64,000 nt of DNA from Acinetobacter calcoaceticus (GCF_016508255.1 NZ_JADVKT010000001.1:62001-126000), one strand, 5' to 3'; numbered from the stretch's first letter, positions 45,371 to 54,940 are shown. Translations and numbers: made by a program. The notes: a model not told the origin generated them from the letters alone.

Positions 45371-46234
45371 TTAAGTAAATTTTTTAGCAGCAGCTACACA
45401 CAAAATTGTCGCTGCTGTAACTATTAACATGGACCAGCTTACTTGTTCATGTAACAAGGCAGCAGCAATACCCAATCCCATTAAGGGTTGTAAAAGTTGT
45501 AGTTGGCTAATAGCTGCAATTCCACCTTGAGCAAGTCCTTTGTACCAAAAGAAGAAACCAATTAGCATACTAAACAAAGATACATAAATAAGACCAACTA
45601 GCGCTGATGTAGATACACTCTGAAATGAAGTAGGCATATAAAAAATAGTTAGCAATAGCATAAAAGGTAAGGACAAAATAAGTGCCCAGCAAATCACCTG
45701 CCATCCACCTATTTTTCTTGAAAGTACCCCGCCTTCTGCATAACCAAAGCCACAAAAAATAATCGCCATCAACATATAAAAGTCTCCTATTCCAAGTGAT
45801 GTATCACCAGAAATAAAAAACATATAAGCGAAAACAACTGCACTCCCCAAGACTGCAAATATCCAGAAAAATTGATTCGGTTTTTCTCCACCTCTCAGCA
45901 CGGCAAATATTGCAGTTGCGAGCGGCAAAAGGCTAACAAAGACAATAGAATGGGCAGCATTCATATATTGCAGGGCAAGCGCTGTAAACAAAGGAAATCC
46001 TATCACCACCCCGAGGGCTACAATAGTAAGGGGCCACCAATCTTGCTTGGCTGGCTTTTTTTGTTTTAAAACCAAAATAAGGATAAGCCCTAAAATACCA
46101 GCAATCGCTGCACGTGCTGCGGTTAAGAAACCAGGTTCAAACCCCATTACTGCTACACGTGTTGCTGGTAATGACCCTGCAAAAATAGCCACGCCAATAA
46201 AACCATTCACCCAGCCATTCATAAACCTATTCAT
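45371..46234 (-). CDS. EamA-family (DMT) transporter
   Basis: 287 residues from the ATG at 46234, with GGAG eight bases before; a GTG at 46249 is less likely. Ten hydrophobic segments in two EamA halves, with the usual Pro-Leu-Phe-Thr-Ala-Leu motif in the first and Ala-Ala-Ile-Ser-Gln-Leu-Gln-Leu-Leu-Gln-Pro in the second. Divergent from a MocR regulator, a pairing typical of exporters of amino acids or metabolites. Substrate unknown. Confidence 0.85.
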   Translation of the reverse strand: MNRFMNGWVNGFIGVAIFAGSLPATRVAVMGFEPGFLTAARAAIAGILGLILILVLKQKKPAKQDWWPLTIVALGVVIGFPLFTALALQYMNAAHSIVFVSLLPLATAIFAVLRGGEKPNQFFWIFAVLGSAVVFAYMFFISGDTSLGIGDFYMLMAIIFCGFGYAEGGVLSRKIGGWQVICWALILSLPFMLLLTIFYMPTSFQSVSTSALVGLIYVSLFSMLIGFFFWYKGLAQGGIAAISQLQLLQPLMGLGIAAALLHEQVSWSMLIVTAATILCVAAAKKFT

Positions 46235-46356
46235 AATTTTCTCCGTCACTGTACGAAGAATTTAAGCTGTGCTAAGGTGATAAAACCATATACAAAGCAG
46301 TACAATTCAAAAGAACTGTTATGTATAAATAACCAGTACAGTTAGGATTTAAGTCA

Positions 46357-47748
46357 TTGCAACAGACAAAAACAAAGATTGAAATTGTCATTTCTGAGAT
46401 TGAACAACAAATAAAAAACCGATCTTTAATGCCCGGCGCACGCTTACCTTCTGTTCGCAAATTAGCAAGTGATCTTGGCTTTTCTGTATCAACAATTGTG
46501 GAAGCCTATGAAAGGCTTATTGCATTAGGAAAAATTGAATCACGAACAGGGTCAGGCTTTTATATTGTTGGCCCACTTGCGCCTCTATCTTTAAGTGAGT
46601 TAAGTCCTCAGTTAGAAAGATCTGTAGACCCGCTATGGATTTCTCGTCAGTCTTTAGAAGCAAAAGCTGGTGTTTTTAAACCCGGTTGTGGCTGGCTACC
46701 TGATGACTGGATGCCGTTAGACAGTATTCGTAAGGGTTTAAGATCTGCGGCAAGGAGTTCAGACGCTTGTTTAATGGGGTATTCAGCCCCGTTAGGATTA
46801 CCAGCTTTACGCGATTTATTGGCAAGACGTGCCCAATCAAAAGGAATAGATGCAAATTTAAATCAAGTGCTTTTAACAGATTCAGGAACTCAAGCGATTG
46901 ATTTAGTTTTCAGGTTTTTACTAAAGCCCGATGATGTCGTTTTGATTGATGATCCTTGTTATTTTAACTTTCATGCTTTGCTCAAAGTGCATCAAGTTAA
47001 AGTGGTTGGGGTACCTTACACTGCAAATGGTCCAGACTTAGAAGCATTTAAAGAAGCCATCGAGAAATATGACCCTCGCCTCTATATTACTAATTCAGGC
47101 ATTCATAATCCAACTGGGGCTACCCTTTCTCTTTCCACGGCGCATCAATTATTAAAGTTGATTGAACAATCTAATTTAATTGTAGTAGAAGACGATATAT
47201 TCTCAGATTTTGAATATACACCTGCTCCGAGACTTGCCGCTTTAGATAATCTTTCACGTGTAATTTTTATTGGAAGCTTCTCTAAAACATTATCTGCATC
47301 TATTCGTTGTGGCTATATTATTGCTAAACCAGAATGGGTTGATCAGCTCACCGATTTAAAAATTGCCACCACTTTTTCGCATAACGGTGTTTCTGCAGAG
47401 GTTTTGCTTTCCGCTTTGACAGATGGTTCTTATCGCAAACATTTAGAGTTATTAAAAGTCCGTTTAGCAAAAGCCATGCATGACACCATTACCAAGCTAG
47501 AACCGCTAGGCATACGACCATGGATTAAGCCGCAAGCTGGTATTTTTGTGTGGTGTCATTTACCAGAAGGTTTAGAAGCTTCAAAAATTGCGAAATATTG
47601 TATTAATCATAATGTTATTCTTGCGCCAGGAAATGCTTTTAGCCAAGCTCCCAATGCTGGTCAATTCATACGTTTTAATGTAACACAGTCAAATCATGAC
47701 CATATCTATAAGACTCTAGCTGATGCAATTCAACAAGAGTCTTCATAA
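46357..47748 (+). CDS. MocR-type regulator (GntR HTH with aminotransferase domain)
   Basis: 463 residues, starting at a TTG at 46357 with AGGA ten bases before it. N-terminal GntR winged helix (about 10-75; Met-Pro-Gly-Ala-Arg-Leu-Pro-Ser-Val-Arg-Lys-Leu-Ala), then a fold-I PLP aminotransferase-like domain with Ser-Phe-Ser-Lys-Thr-Leu carrying the PLP Lys near residue 308. Regulators of this type sense PLP or amino compounds and control a neighbouring gene, here surely the divergent EamA transporter. Convergent with the HxlR gene. Confidence 0.9.
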   Translation: MQQTKTKIEIVISEIEQQIKNRSLMPGARLPSVRKLASDLGFSVSTIVEAYERLIALGKIESRTGSGFYIVGPLAPLSLSELSPQLERSVDPLWISRQSLEAKAGVFKPGCGWLPDDWMPLDSIRKGLRSAARSSDACLMGYSAPLGLPALRDLLARRAQSKGIDANLNQVLLTDSGTQAIDLVFRFLLKPDDVVLIDDPCYFNFHALLKVHQVKVVGVPYTANGPDLEAFKEAIEKYDPRLYITNSGIHNPTGATLSLSTAHQLLKLIEQSNLIVVEDDIFSDFEYTPAPRLAALDNLSRVIFIGSFSKTLSASIRCGYIIAKPEWVDQLTDLKIATTFSHNGVSAEVLLSALTDGSYRKHLELLKVRLAKAMHDTITKLEPLGIRPWIKPQAGIFVWCHLPEGLEASKIAKYCINHNVILAPGNAFSQAPNAGQFIRFNVTQSNHDHIYKTLADAIQQESS

Positions 47749-47764
47749 TTTATAGAGAGGAAAA

Positions 47765-48247
47765 TTAAGCTTGTTTCTGTTTTTGTTCTATATATGCAAA
47801 ATAGCCTGGCCCAGCTGAAACTTGCACTTGTTTTGCATGTAAAGGTTCATGGCAGACTGAACACACCATAACTGGTTCGAACTTATGGCCACAAGTTTTA
47901 TGACGATACTCTAAAGGTTTGCCTAAACCTTGATCCATCCATTTATCTGCCCAATTCGCCATAGATAAAATAATTGGATAAAGTTCAAAACCTTTATCAG
48001 TGAGGCGATATTCAAAACGTTCTTGACGATCAAAATAAGGAGCTTTGGCTAAAATTTCATATTCAACCAAACGCTTTAAACGATCTGAAAGGACATGACG
48101 AGTTACGCCTAATGATTTTTGAAAATCGTCAAAACGGCGTATTCCCATAAAAGCATTACGTAATATTAGCATCGTCCATCGATCGCCAATCACTGATAGC
48201 ATACGAGCAACCGAACAAGGTTGATCACCGATGTCATCCCATTTCAT
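47765..48247 (-). CDS. HxlR-family regulator with C-terminal Cys-rich tail
   Basis: 160 residues. HxlR winged helix over about 10-105: Cys-Ser-Val-Ala-Arg-Met-Leu-Ser-Val-Ile-Gly-Asp-Arg-Trp-Thr, and Ser-Leu-Gly-Val-Thr-Arg-His-Val-Leu-Ser-Asp-Arg-Leu-Lys. The extra tail contains Thr-Cys-Gly-His-Lys-Phe then Cys-Ser-Val-Cys-His, a possible zinc ribbon. The N-terminal Cys is often a redox sensor in this family. Target unknown. Confidence 0.85.
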   Translation of the reverse strand: MKWDDIGDQPCSVARMLSVIGDRWTMLILRNAFMGIRRFDDFQKSLGVTRHVLSDRLKRLVEYEILAKAPYFDRQERFEYRLTDKGFELYPIILSMANWADKWMDQGLGKPLEYRHKTCGHKFEPVMVCSVCHEPLHAKQVQVSAGPGYFAYIEQKQKQA

Positions 48248-48464
48248 CTTTATGCGTTCCTCGATATTTCCTAGCCTAACGGCCCTATTGTTTATACCCT
48301 AAACCACTTACCACGAGTTATGCAAGATTCATTATAAAAATAACTTCTTATCAACTTTATAAAAGAATTTTTATTATAAAAAAATAGAAAGCTATTATAT
48401 AAACTCACTTAACAAATATAACTCACCCAATTGTATAGTGAGCTATATCTATTATTACTCATCA

Positions 48465-49700
48465 TTAATTTGAGATGAATACGCCCTTCAAAATATGACC
48501 TGCTTCTAGTTTCACACTTGCTGGAATTCGCACCAGACAATTGGCCTGCATTAAATTACTGAGCATGTGTGATTGCTGTTTTGTCAGACTTTTAACTTTA
48601 AGTTGTCCATTGTCAAAATAAGCATGCATTCTTAGAAAACGTTCACGCGCATCTTCTTTTAAATCATGATCTAAAATTGCACTAAACCACTCCGGCCCTG
48701 CTTGATTTCCCTGCAAAGTGTCGAGCAATGCTTTACCATAAACTTGCATTGATACATAGACCGCAGCTGGATTACCCGGTAATCCCAGCAAATAACAACG
48801 GTGACCTTTTTCCGTGTGAGAATATTCAGCAAAAAAGAGTGGCTTGCCCGGCTTTTGTTTTACTTTCCAAAAGATCTGTTCAAAGCCAGTCTCAAAAGCG
48901 CATGGGCGAACAAAGTCATAATCACCTACGGACACTCCGCCTGTGGTTATGATGACATCATAACTATCTTTTAACTCATTAAAGTAATGCGTGACTTGCG
49001 CCGCTTCATCTGCCACATGAATGAGTTCAATCTCTAAACCATAATCTTCAAACCAAGCTTTTAGTAATGGACCATTTGCATCAAAGATTTTACCTTCAGC
49101 AAGATCTTCTGCTTTTTCGGCAACTTCATCACCAGTGACTAAAACAGCAACTTTCGGCGCACGGTAAACGTCAACCGTGTGTACACCCGCCATGCTTAAG
49201 GCGGCTAAACTTCCAATATTTAAGAACTGTCCAACTTGGGCAAGCAACTGCCCGTTCTGGATTTCTTCGCCCGTAAAACGAATATCAGCTTGAGGGCGAA
49301 TATGTTCAGTTAATGAAATTTCTTGTGCTGAAACGACCTCTACTATTTCCTGCCTCGCAACATGCGTTGTGCCTTCAGGGATTTTGCCACCAGTAAATAT
49401 ACGAATTGCCTGTCCTTCACTCAGAATTTCATGACTTTCGCTTCCGGCGCGAATCTCGCCAGTAACCTGAAACTTTTGATTATTTAAATCTTCTGCGTGG
49501 CTACAAAGTGCGTAACCATCTACAGCACTTTGAGAGAAACTTGGCAAATTAATTTCTGAATAAATTTCCTTAGCTAGATATCTACTTAGGCTATTTTGAA
49601 GAACTTGCTGAATTGAGCCTAATTTTTTAGGTCGGTCACTAATCAGCTCAATTGCTTCATCTACGCTAATCAACCCACGTTCTGTACCACAACCTGACAT
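48465..49700 (-). CDS. moeA: Molybdopterin molybdenumtransferase
   Basis: 411 residues. Active motifs Ser-Ala-Val-Asp-Gly-Tyr-Ala near residue 58, Thr-Gly-Asp-Glu-Val, Thr-Thr-Gly-Gly-Val-Ser-Val-Gly-Asp-Tyr-Asp near 248, and Leu-Pro-Gly-Asn-Pro-Ala-Ala-Val. It inserts molybdate into adenylylated molybdopterin. Its start overlaps the moaCB stop by one base. Confidence 0.96.
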   Translation of the reverse strand: MSGCGTERGLISVDEAIELISDRPKKLGSIQQVLQNSLSRYLAKEIYSEINLPSFSQSAVDGYALCSHAEDLNNQKFQVTGEIRAGSESHEILSEGQAIRIFTGGKIPEGTTHVARQEIVEVVSAQEISLTEHIRPQADIRFTGEEIQNGQLLAQVGQFLNIGSLAALSMAGVHTVDVYRAPKVAVLVTGDEVAEKAEDLAEGKIFDANGPLLKAWFEDYGLEIELIHVADEAAQVTHYFNELKDSYDVIITTGGVSVGDYDFVRPCAFETGFEQIFWKVKQKPGKPLFFAEYSHTEKGHRCYLLGLPGNPAAVYVSMQVYGKALLDTLQGNQAGPEWFSAILDHDLKEDARERFLRMHAYFDNGQLKVKSLTKQQSHMLSNLMQANCLVRIPASVKLEAGHILKGVFISN

Positions 49701-50623
49701 TATTCATAGCCTCCCGGATGTGGTAAATCACGGCAAACATCAAAAATATGGACTAAGGCAGGTAAAATAGCAGCCATTGATTCACTTGCTCCACCACGGC
49801 TTCCCGGTAAAGTCACCACTAGAGAACGGTCGATAAAACCAGCCACTCCACGCGACATTGCAGCATATGGCGTGCGTTTTTGCCCAAATGAACGCGCAGC
49901 TTCCATTAAGCCATCTAACTTACGTTCAAGAAGTGGCTCTAGCGTATCAACCGTAATATCACGCTTACCAATTCCAGTACCGCCGACGGTCATAATGCAA
50001 GCATATGACTTACTCAACTCAAGAACTAAGTTTTTTAAAGTATCCGCTTCATCTGGCAAAATCTGGTAGTGAATCGGATCGAATCCTGCCTCGGTTAAAG
50101 TTTCAACCACAGATTTTCCGGCAGTATCGGGCTTTCTGCCCGCTGCGACGGTATCGGACAGGACAATAACAGCAGCCGAAACAGGCTGACGAAGAACGCG
50201 CTTAAAGTGTGATTTTCCACCTTTTTTCTTAAGCAATTTACATTGATCCATCCAGAGCTCTTCTGGTTCACAATGTGGCTTTAACATGTCGTAAATGGTT
50301 AACCCTGCAAGACTTGCAGCCGTTAAGGCTTCCATTTCTACGCCAGTAGGACCGATAGTTTCGACCACGGTAATAATCTTTACAAAATCATGTTCTAATT
50401 CATATTCAACATCTGCACGATAAATCGGCAGTGGATGACACAAAGGAATCAGCTCATCAGTTCGTTTTGCTGCCAAAATTCCTGCAACACGTGCAGTTTT
50501 CAATGCATCCCCTTTTTCAGTATTTCCTTGTCTTAATAGTTCGATACAGTGCGGTGGTGCATATAAAATGGCTTGTGCTTCGGCAACACGATAACTTTCC
50601 GGCTTCATTCCTACGTTTTTCAT
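49700..50623 (-). CDS. moaCB: Bifunctional MoaC-MoaB fusion
   Basis: 307 residues. The N-terminal MoaC half (about 1-145) has Lys-Thr-Ala-Arg-Val-Ala-Gly-Ile-Leu-Ala-Ala-Lys, Leu-Cys-His-Pro-Leu and Gly-Val-Glu-Met-Glu-Ala-Leu-Thr-Ala; the C-terminal MoaB/MogA half (about 155-307) has Leu-Ser-Asp-Thr, Thr-Val-Gly-Gly-Thr-Gly, and Leu-Pro-Gly-Ser-Arg-Gly. MoaC makes cyclic pyranopterin; the MoaB half probably adenylylates molybdopterin. Fusions like this are known in some bacteria. Confidence 0.93.
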   Translation of the reverse strand: MKNVGMKPESYRVAEAQAILYAPPHCIELLRQGNTEKGDALKTARVAGILAAKRTDELIPLCHPLPIYRADVEYELEHDFVKIITVVETIGPTGVEMEALTAASLAGLTIYDMLKPHCEPEELWMDQCKLLKKKGGKSHFKRVLRQPVSAAVIVLSDTVAAGRKPDTAGKSVVETLTEAGFDPIHYQILPDEADTLKNLVLELSKSYACIMTVGGTGIGKRDITVDTLEPLLERKLDGLMEAARSFGQKRTPYAAMSRGVAGFIDRSLVVTLPGSRGGASESMAAILPALVHIFDVCRDLPHPGGYE

Positions 50624-50646
50624 TATTTATCCTAGTCTTGCTTATT

Positions 50647-51132
50647 TCAGTGTGAGTGTTCATGGCCGGCATGATGGTGATGCTTGTGTTCTTGCGGTGC
50701 ATCCTTACGAATACAACAGCCCTCTACATAATGACTTGTACCATCAGTAAAGAACTCTTCTTTAAACACAGGTACTTCATGCTTCACTCGCTCAACCGCT
50801 TCTTCACATGCTTGAAAAGCTTCATGGCGATGGGCTGCATAAGCTATTGCAATAATGGCTGTTTCACCAACATCTAGATGTCCAATCCGATGAACTACTC
50901 GCACATAAGATACCTGATACTTTTTCTCAATTTCCAGTTCAATTTCACGTATCATTTTTTCAGAAAGCGGTTTATACGAGGTATATTTCAGTGCTTTAAC
51001 AGCTTTTCCCTCATGGTGATTACGAACCGTACCTATAAAAATATCGATTCCACCACATTCAGGAAATGATTGAATAGAATCAAAGGTATCAAGGCTTAAA
51101 GCCTGCTCTTGTATACGTGCAAAATCTCGCAT
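50647..51132 (-). CDS. moaE: Molybdopterin synthase large subunit MoaE with His-rich tail
   Basis: 161 residues. Motifs Gly-Thr-Val-Arg-Asn-His-x-x-Gly, Arg-Val-Val-His-Arg-Ile-Gly-x-Leu, Ala-x(3)-Arg and Pro-Val-Phe-Lys-Glu-Glu with the catalytic Lys are intact. The C-terminus ends Glu-His-Lys-His-His-His-His-Ala-Gly-His-Glu-His-Ser-His, a metal-binding-type tail that is longer than in most MoaE. Partner moaD is 3 bp upstream. Confidence 0.94.
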   Translation of the reverse strand: MRDFARIQEQALSLDTFDSIQSFPECGGIDIFIGTVRNHHEGKAVKALKYTSYKPLSEKMIREIELEIEKKYQVSYVRVVHRIGHLDVGETAIIAIAYAAHRHEAFQACEEAVERVKHEVPVFKEEFFTDGTSHYVEGCCIRKDAPQEHKHHHHAGHEHSH

Positions 51133-51135
51133 GGC

Positions 51136-51390
51136 TTACCCTCCTGCAACTGGTGACAATAAAACCAAAGTACAAGGCTGACTTAAAACAGACTGTCGAG
51201 TTATGACATTATCTTCTAAAGCACATGCACATTTTTCCATGGCCTGTGTACATTCCGGATGCAATGACACAATTTGATCTAAGACATCTTTCACTAAAAT
51301 ATGGCTGGGACAAACTAACGAAAGATGTTGAGGAAGCAATTTTTCAATTGCACCAAACGATTCGATTTTAATTTGGATAGATTGCTGCAT
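51136..51390 (-). CDS. moaD: Molybdopterin synthase small subunit MoaD
   Basis: 84 residues, ubiquitin-like, ending in Pro-Val-Ala-Gly-Gly; the C-terminal Gly-Gly becomes the thiocarboxylate. It lies next to moaE and abuts moaA. Confidence 0.93.
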   Translation of the reverse strand: MQQSIQIKIESFGAIEKLLPQHLSLVCPSHILVKDVLDQIVSLHPECTQAMEKCACALEDNVITRQSVLSQPCTLVLLSPVAGG

Positions 51391-52422
51391 TTATCCCCCA
51401 AGCATATGCATACTGATTTTACGGGTTTGTTGATGTTGTAAGGCATGAAAGCCTTTTGCTTTGTGCCAGATATACGGCATAACTTGATCTTTTAACTGCT
51501 GGCTATACAGCACATGATCGGTTGAGTTCTGTGCGCGTAATAATGCTTGAAGCTGCGGCTTAATATTTAAACCCTGCTGAGCAAAGAGACAGTTATACAA
51601 CTCACCTTGTGCGGTTAGACGTATACGGTCACATTGGTGGCAAAATGAATGAGTGATTGTAGAAATAATGCCAAGAATGGAGTCATTGTTAATCAGATAT
51701 TGTCGTGCTGGCTCATGTTGTTGCTCGACAACTTGTACTGAATAATGCGGTTGTAAAGTCTGTAAAATTTCAGCTTCACTGACCACATCTTGACTTGACC
51801 ACAATGCATCACCATCGAGTGGCATAAACTCAATAAAACGTAAAGGAATGTTGTTATCGATTGACCATTTCACCATGGGTAGGATCTGATCATCATTTTT
51901 ATTTTTCATCAATACACAGTTAATTTTAAAGGGTAGTCCTGCGTCTTTTGCAGCTTGCATACCCTCAAGAACTGGTTCTAATTTTTTCTTGGTGAGCTGT
52001 TTAAATTGAATTGGATCAAGACTATCTAAACTAATATTTAAGTCATCTAAGCCAGCATCTTTTAATTGGTGAGCATATTTAGCCAGATAATGTCCATTGG
52101 TGGTCATTGAAATACGCTTTAAACCTATCGCTTTTAAGGCTTGTAAATCCCGAACGAAATGAACAATGTCTTGACGCATTAATGGTTCACCACCCGTAAT
52201 ACGAATGCTTTCCACACCGTGTTGCACCATAAAACGGCAAAACTCAAAAAGTGCCTCAAAACTCAGTAAATCTTGTTTATTTAACCATTCAGGATGTTCA
52301 GGCATGCAATATACACACTTAAAATTACAGCGATCAGTTACAGAAATCCGTAACTTTCGCTTGATACGCCCATATTGGTCTTGTAGAACAGATGGCGTAT
52401 TTTCAGAGTGATATTGTTTCAT
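51391..52422 (-). CDS. moaA: GTP 3',8-cyclase MoaA
   Basis: 343 residues from the ATG at 52422; a GTG three codons upstream is possible. Radical SAM motif Cys-Asn-Phe-Lys-Cys-Val-Tyr-Cys near residue 36, a second cluster site Cys-His-Gln-Cys-Asp-Arg-Ile-Arg-Leu-Thr and later Cys. The usual terminal Gly-Gly is present. First step of molybdopterin synthesis. First gene of moaADE-moaCB-moeA. Confidence 0.95.
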   Translation of the reverse strand: MKQYHSENTPSVLQDQYGRIKRKLRISVTDRCNFKCVYCMPEHPEWLNKQDLLSFEALFEFCRFMVQHGVESIRITGGEPLMRQDIVHFVRDLQALKAIGLKRISMTTNGHYLAKYAHQLKDAGLDDLNISLDSLDPIQFKQLTKKKLEPVLEGMQAAKDAGLPFKINCVLMKNKNDDQILPMVKWSIDNNIPLRFIEFMPLDGDALWSSQDVVSEAEILQTLQPHYSVQVVEQQHEPARQYLINNDSILGIISTITHSFCHQCDRIRLTAQGELYNCLFAQQGLNIKPQLQALLRAQNSTDHVLYSQQLKDQVMPYIWHKAKGFHALQHQQTRKISMHMLGG

Positions 52423-52470
52423 TAGTTGCACTCATGTCGAGAACAGTTCAAATATTGCTGGCACTTTTAG

Positions 52471-52495
52471 GGGCAATTAAAACAACAAATTGCCC
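52471..52495. promoter_or_regulatory. Perfect stem-loop in moaA leader
   Basis: GGGCAATT (52471-52478) and AATTGCCC (52488-52495) with a 9-base loop. No T-run follows on either side. It lies between the promoter-like site at 52518-52534 and the moaA start, so it may be part of a 5' UTR control element. Confidence 0.45.
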
Positions 52496-52517
52496 TTCAA
52501 TAGTGCTTTGATCTTTA

Positions 52518-52534
52518 TGCAAAATTTGTTCCAA
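52518..52534 (-). promoter_or_regulatory. Sigma-54-type promoter candidate for moaA
   Basis: Minus strand TTGGAACAAATTTTGCA: GG and GC are 12 bases apart, with TTGCA exact. About 96 bp before the moaA start. Would link cofactor synthesis to nitrogen control. Confidence 0.4.
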
Positions 52535-52660
52535 TTCTATTTATCATCCATAACTTTTTTGGTCTTTTTGATAGATTAATCACCGTACTATTTTTATTTG
52601 AGTTTTAAAAACTGTACAAATTTAGTGCGGCGCCAATCTATGATATGCCCTACATTATTT

Positions 52661-54940
52661 CTAGCACTTTTCTAAACGGATGGGTACATATTTATGGTAC
52701 GGAGTTTTAGATAGAGGATCGCAATGTTCAGCTGAAATCAGGAGATTTAATTGCGGACCAATTGGCTCTCCCCCTTGAAAGCGCATACCGTAACCATGTG
52801 GAAGTGACACCACACCTTTTCGCATTCCTTCATCAAAATCTACAGTGACCTGAATTTCTCCGTGCTGTGAAATACATTTCAGTTGATCTCCAGCTTCTAC
52901 ATTTAAATGTGTTGCATCTTCAGGGTGAATCCTTAAAGCCCCTTCTGCATCTACTTTTCGCCAAGCAGGATCACGATAAATCTGATTGGCGTTATAACTA
53001 CGACGCTCACCAGATAAAAGTATGAAAGGAAACTCCTCAACATTCACTTGATGATTTTTTAAACTCGCCAGCTCACTTAACATTTCAGGAATAGCGAGGC
53101 GTACTTTTTTGTCTTTATAGGCAATAAGTTTCCAAACTTCGTCATATTCATGTTGTGATAACACCACACCTGAACGCTGCTTTAAAATTTGGTCGAATAA
53201 TCGAACACCCAAAGTTAACGGATTACCTTTATAACCTGCGCGGCGGACAGCTTTAGTGTGTAAAACAGCATATTGAATCGACAATGGTAATAAAAATGCG
53301 GCTGAAGCAGCTGAGTTTTCTAAACGTTTACCTAAAGTTCGATAGAGAATTGAAGCGGCAAAAGGAATGTATTTTTTATGTCGGGCAAAAGTTAAACCTA
53401 AAGCCGATAGATAAGGTAAATATGCTGTTTTCTTAGAGTCGACTGAAGCGATTTTTTCTAACAATGGAAAACTTTTAGGAATGGCATTCATTGTTTCAAG
53501 TAACCGTGTATAAATTTCTGCTTCGGGTAATGTATTAGTTTGAGCGGAAAATACGGGATGTCTAAGGTGAAAACCATTTTTAGGAAATTCCAAGTTAAAA
53601 CCAGTAAATTCCCATTTCTCAAACTGAGTGTGTGCTGGCAAAATGTAGTCCGCAAGTCTCGCTGTTTCTGTCATAGCAACATCGACCACAACCAACAAAT
53701 CTAGCGCCTTAAATGCCTTTTCATAGGCTGGCGTGTCGGGATAAGTTAATAGCGGATTGCAACTATCTACAAAAACTGCACGAATTCGTTTTTCCCCTGC
53801 TTTTAATATTTCATCGGGTAAAATATTGGGTGGGAAAAAACCAGAAATTGGAAACATTTCATGGTAAACACTACGGTGATACTTAGGCTTTCGTTCATCC
53901 GTATCGCTTAAAATTGGAATAAACATGGTATGTAAATTATTGGTGCCTTGCTTTCCAAAGTTTCCAGTTAATAAGCACAGTAGTTTTTCTAAATAGCCAT
54001 TTAATGTCGTATTTAAAGTATGTTGAATACCTAAATCAATGCGAACACAACCTCTTTTTGCCTTTGCAAAATCTCGAACAACTTGATAAATCAAATCGAC
54101 TGGCACATCAGCCTTAGCAATATATTCCTCAATCGGGACACTGCTAAAGGCGGCTTTCACCTCTTGGAAGCCTAAAGTATGTTGCTCAATAAATGGTAGA
54201 TCATAGAGTTGTTCTTTGATGATAATCGCAATCATGGCCGACATTAAAAAAGCATCTGTCCCGGGCTTTAATTGCACATGAAGATCTGCTTGTTTGGCTG
54301 TTTCGGTAACACGTGGATCAAACACCACCATGGTGCGGTTCGGGTCTTTTTTAATGTGTTTTAGTGTGTCTCGCGCATTGGGAATACCATGTGCCTGAAA
54401 AGGATTTGTCCCAATAAAAAGAACGTAATCGGCATATTCAACATCTTCTGTGGTATGGCAAGCCTGACTACCGAATAAACGCCCATTGAGCCAGAAATCA
54501 CCCGTTTTTTCTTGAGCAAGAGAGTTATAAGCATAGTAACTTTTCATGGCCATTAAGAGTTGTCGACCATACGCTGCACCCAGATGGTTACCTTGGCCGC
54601 CCCCTCCCACAGAAGCAAAAGCAGTCCCACCAAAATTATCGCGAATATGAACTAATCGATCGGCAATTTCTTGTATGGCAACATCCCAACTAATTTCTTG
54701 AAATGAACCATCTGGCTGGCGCTTTAAAGGTGTGGTCAATCGGTCTGCATGTTGCTGATAATGTTGTAATCTGGCAGCTTTTTGACAAATATAACCTTGA
54801 GAAAATGGATGGTCAGGATTGCCTTTTATTTTGGCAAACTGATTATCTTTAATTTCAACACTTAGACCACAGTTTCTAGAACACAAAATACATGCGGTCA
54901 CATCTGTTTTATTTTGCTGTTGCGCTTCTACCATGTCCAT
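52661..54940 (-). CDS. Molybdopterin-dependent oxidoreductase, substrate unknown
   Basis: 759 residues. N-terminal cluster motif Cys-x2-Cys-x3-Cys ending in a further Cys (Ile-Cys-Gln-Lys), then the family I folds; a Mo-ligand Cys may be that in Gly-Ser-Gln-Ala-Cys-His-Thr-Thr near residue 155. C-terminal molydopterin dinucleotide domain from about 640. No signal peptide, so cytosolic. It has its own sigma-70-type promoter and lies between moaA and mobA. It resembles formate dehydrogenase/nitrate reductase superfamily members but I cannot name the substrate. GGGAG is five bases before the ATG. Confidence 0.8.
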   Translation of the reverse strand: MDMVEAQQQNKTDVTACILCSRNCGLSVEIKDNQFAKIKGNPDHPFSQGYICQKAARLQHYQQHADRLTTPLKRQPDGSFQEISWDVAIQEIADRLVHIRDNFGGTAFASVGGGGQGNHLGAAYGRQLLMAMKSYYAYNSLAQEKTGDFWLNGRLFGSQACHTTEDVEYADYVLFIGTNPFQAHGIPNARDTLKHIKKDPNRTMVVFDPRVTETAKQADLHVQLKPGTDAFLMSAMIAIIIKEQLYDLPFIEQHTLGFQEVKAAFSSVPIEEYIAKADVPVDLIYQVVRDFAKAKRGCVRIDLGIQHTLNTTLNGYLEKLLCLLTGNFGKQGTNNLHTMFIPILSDTDERKPKYHRSVYHEMFPISGFFPPNILPDEILKAGEKRIRAVFVDSCNPLLTYPDTPAYEKAFKALDLLVVVDVAMTETARLADYILPAHTQFEKWEFTGFNLEFPKNGFHLRHPVFSAQTNTLPEAEIYTRLLETMNAIPKSFPLLEKIASVDSKKTAYLPYLSALGLTFARHKKYIPFAASILYRTLGKRLENSAASAAFLLPLSIQYAVLHTKAVRRAGYKGNPLTLGVRLFDQILKQRSGVVLSQHEYDEVWKLIAYKDKKVRLAIPEMLSELASLKNHQVNVEEFPFILLSGERRSYNANQIYRDPAWRKVDAEGALRIHPEDATHLNVEAGDQLKCISQHGEIQVTVDFDEGMRKGVVSLPHGYGMRFQGGEPIGPQLNLLISAEHCDPLSKTPYHKYVPIRLEKC

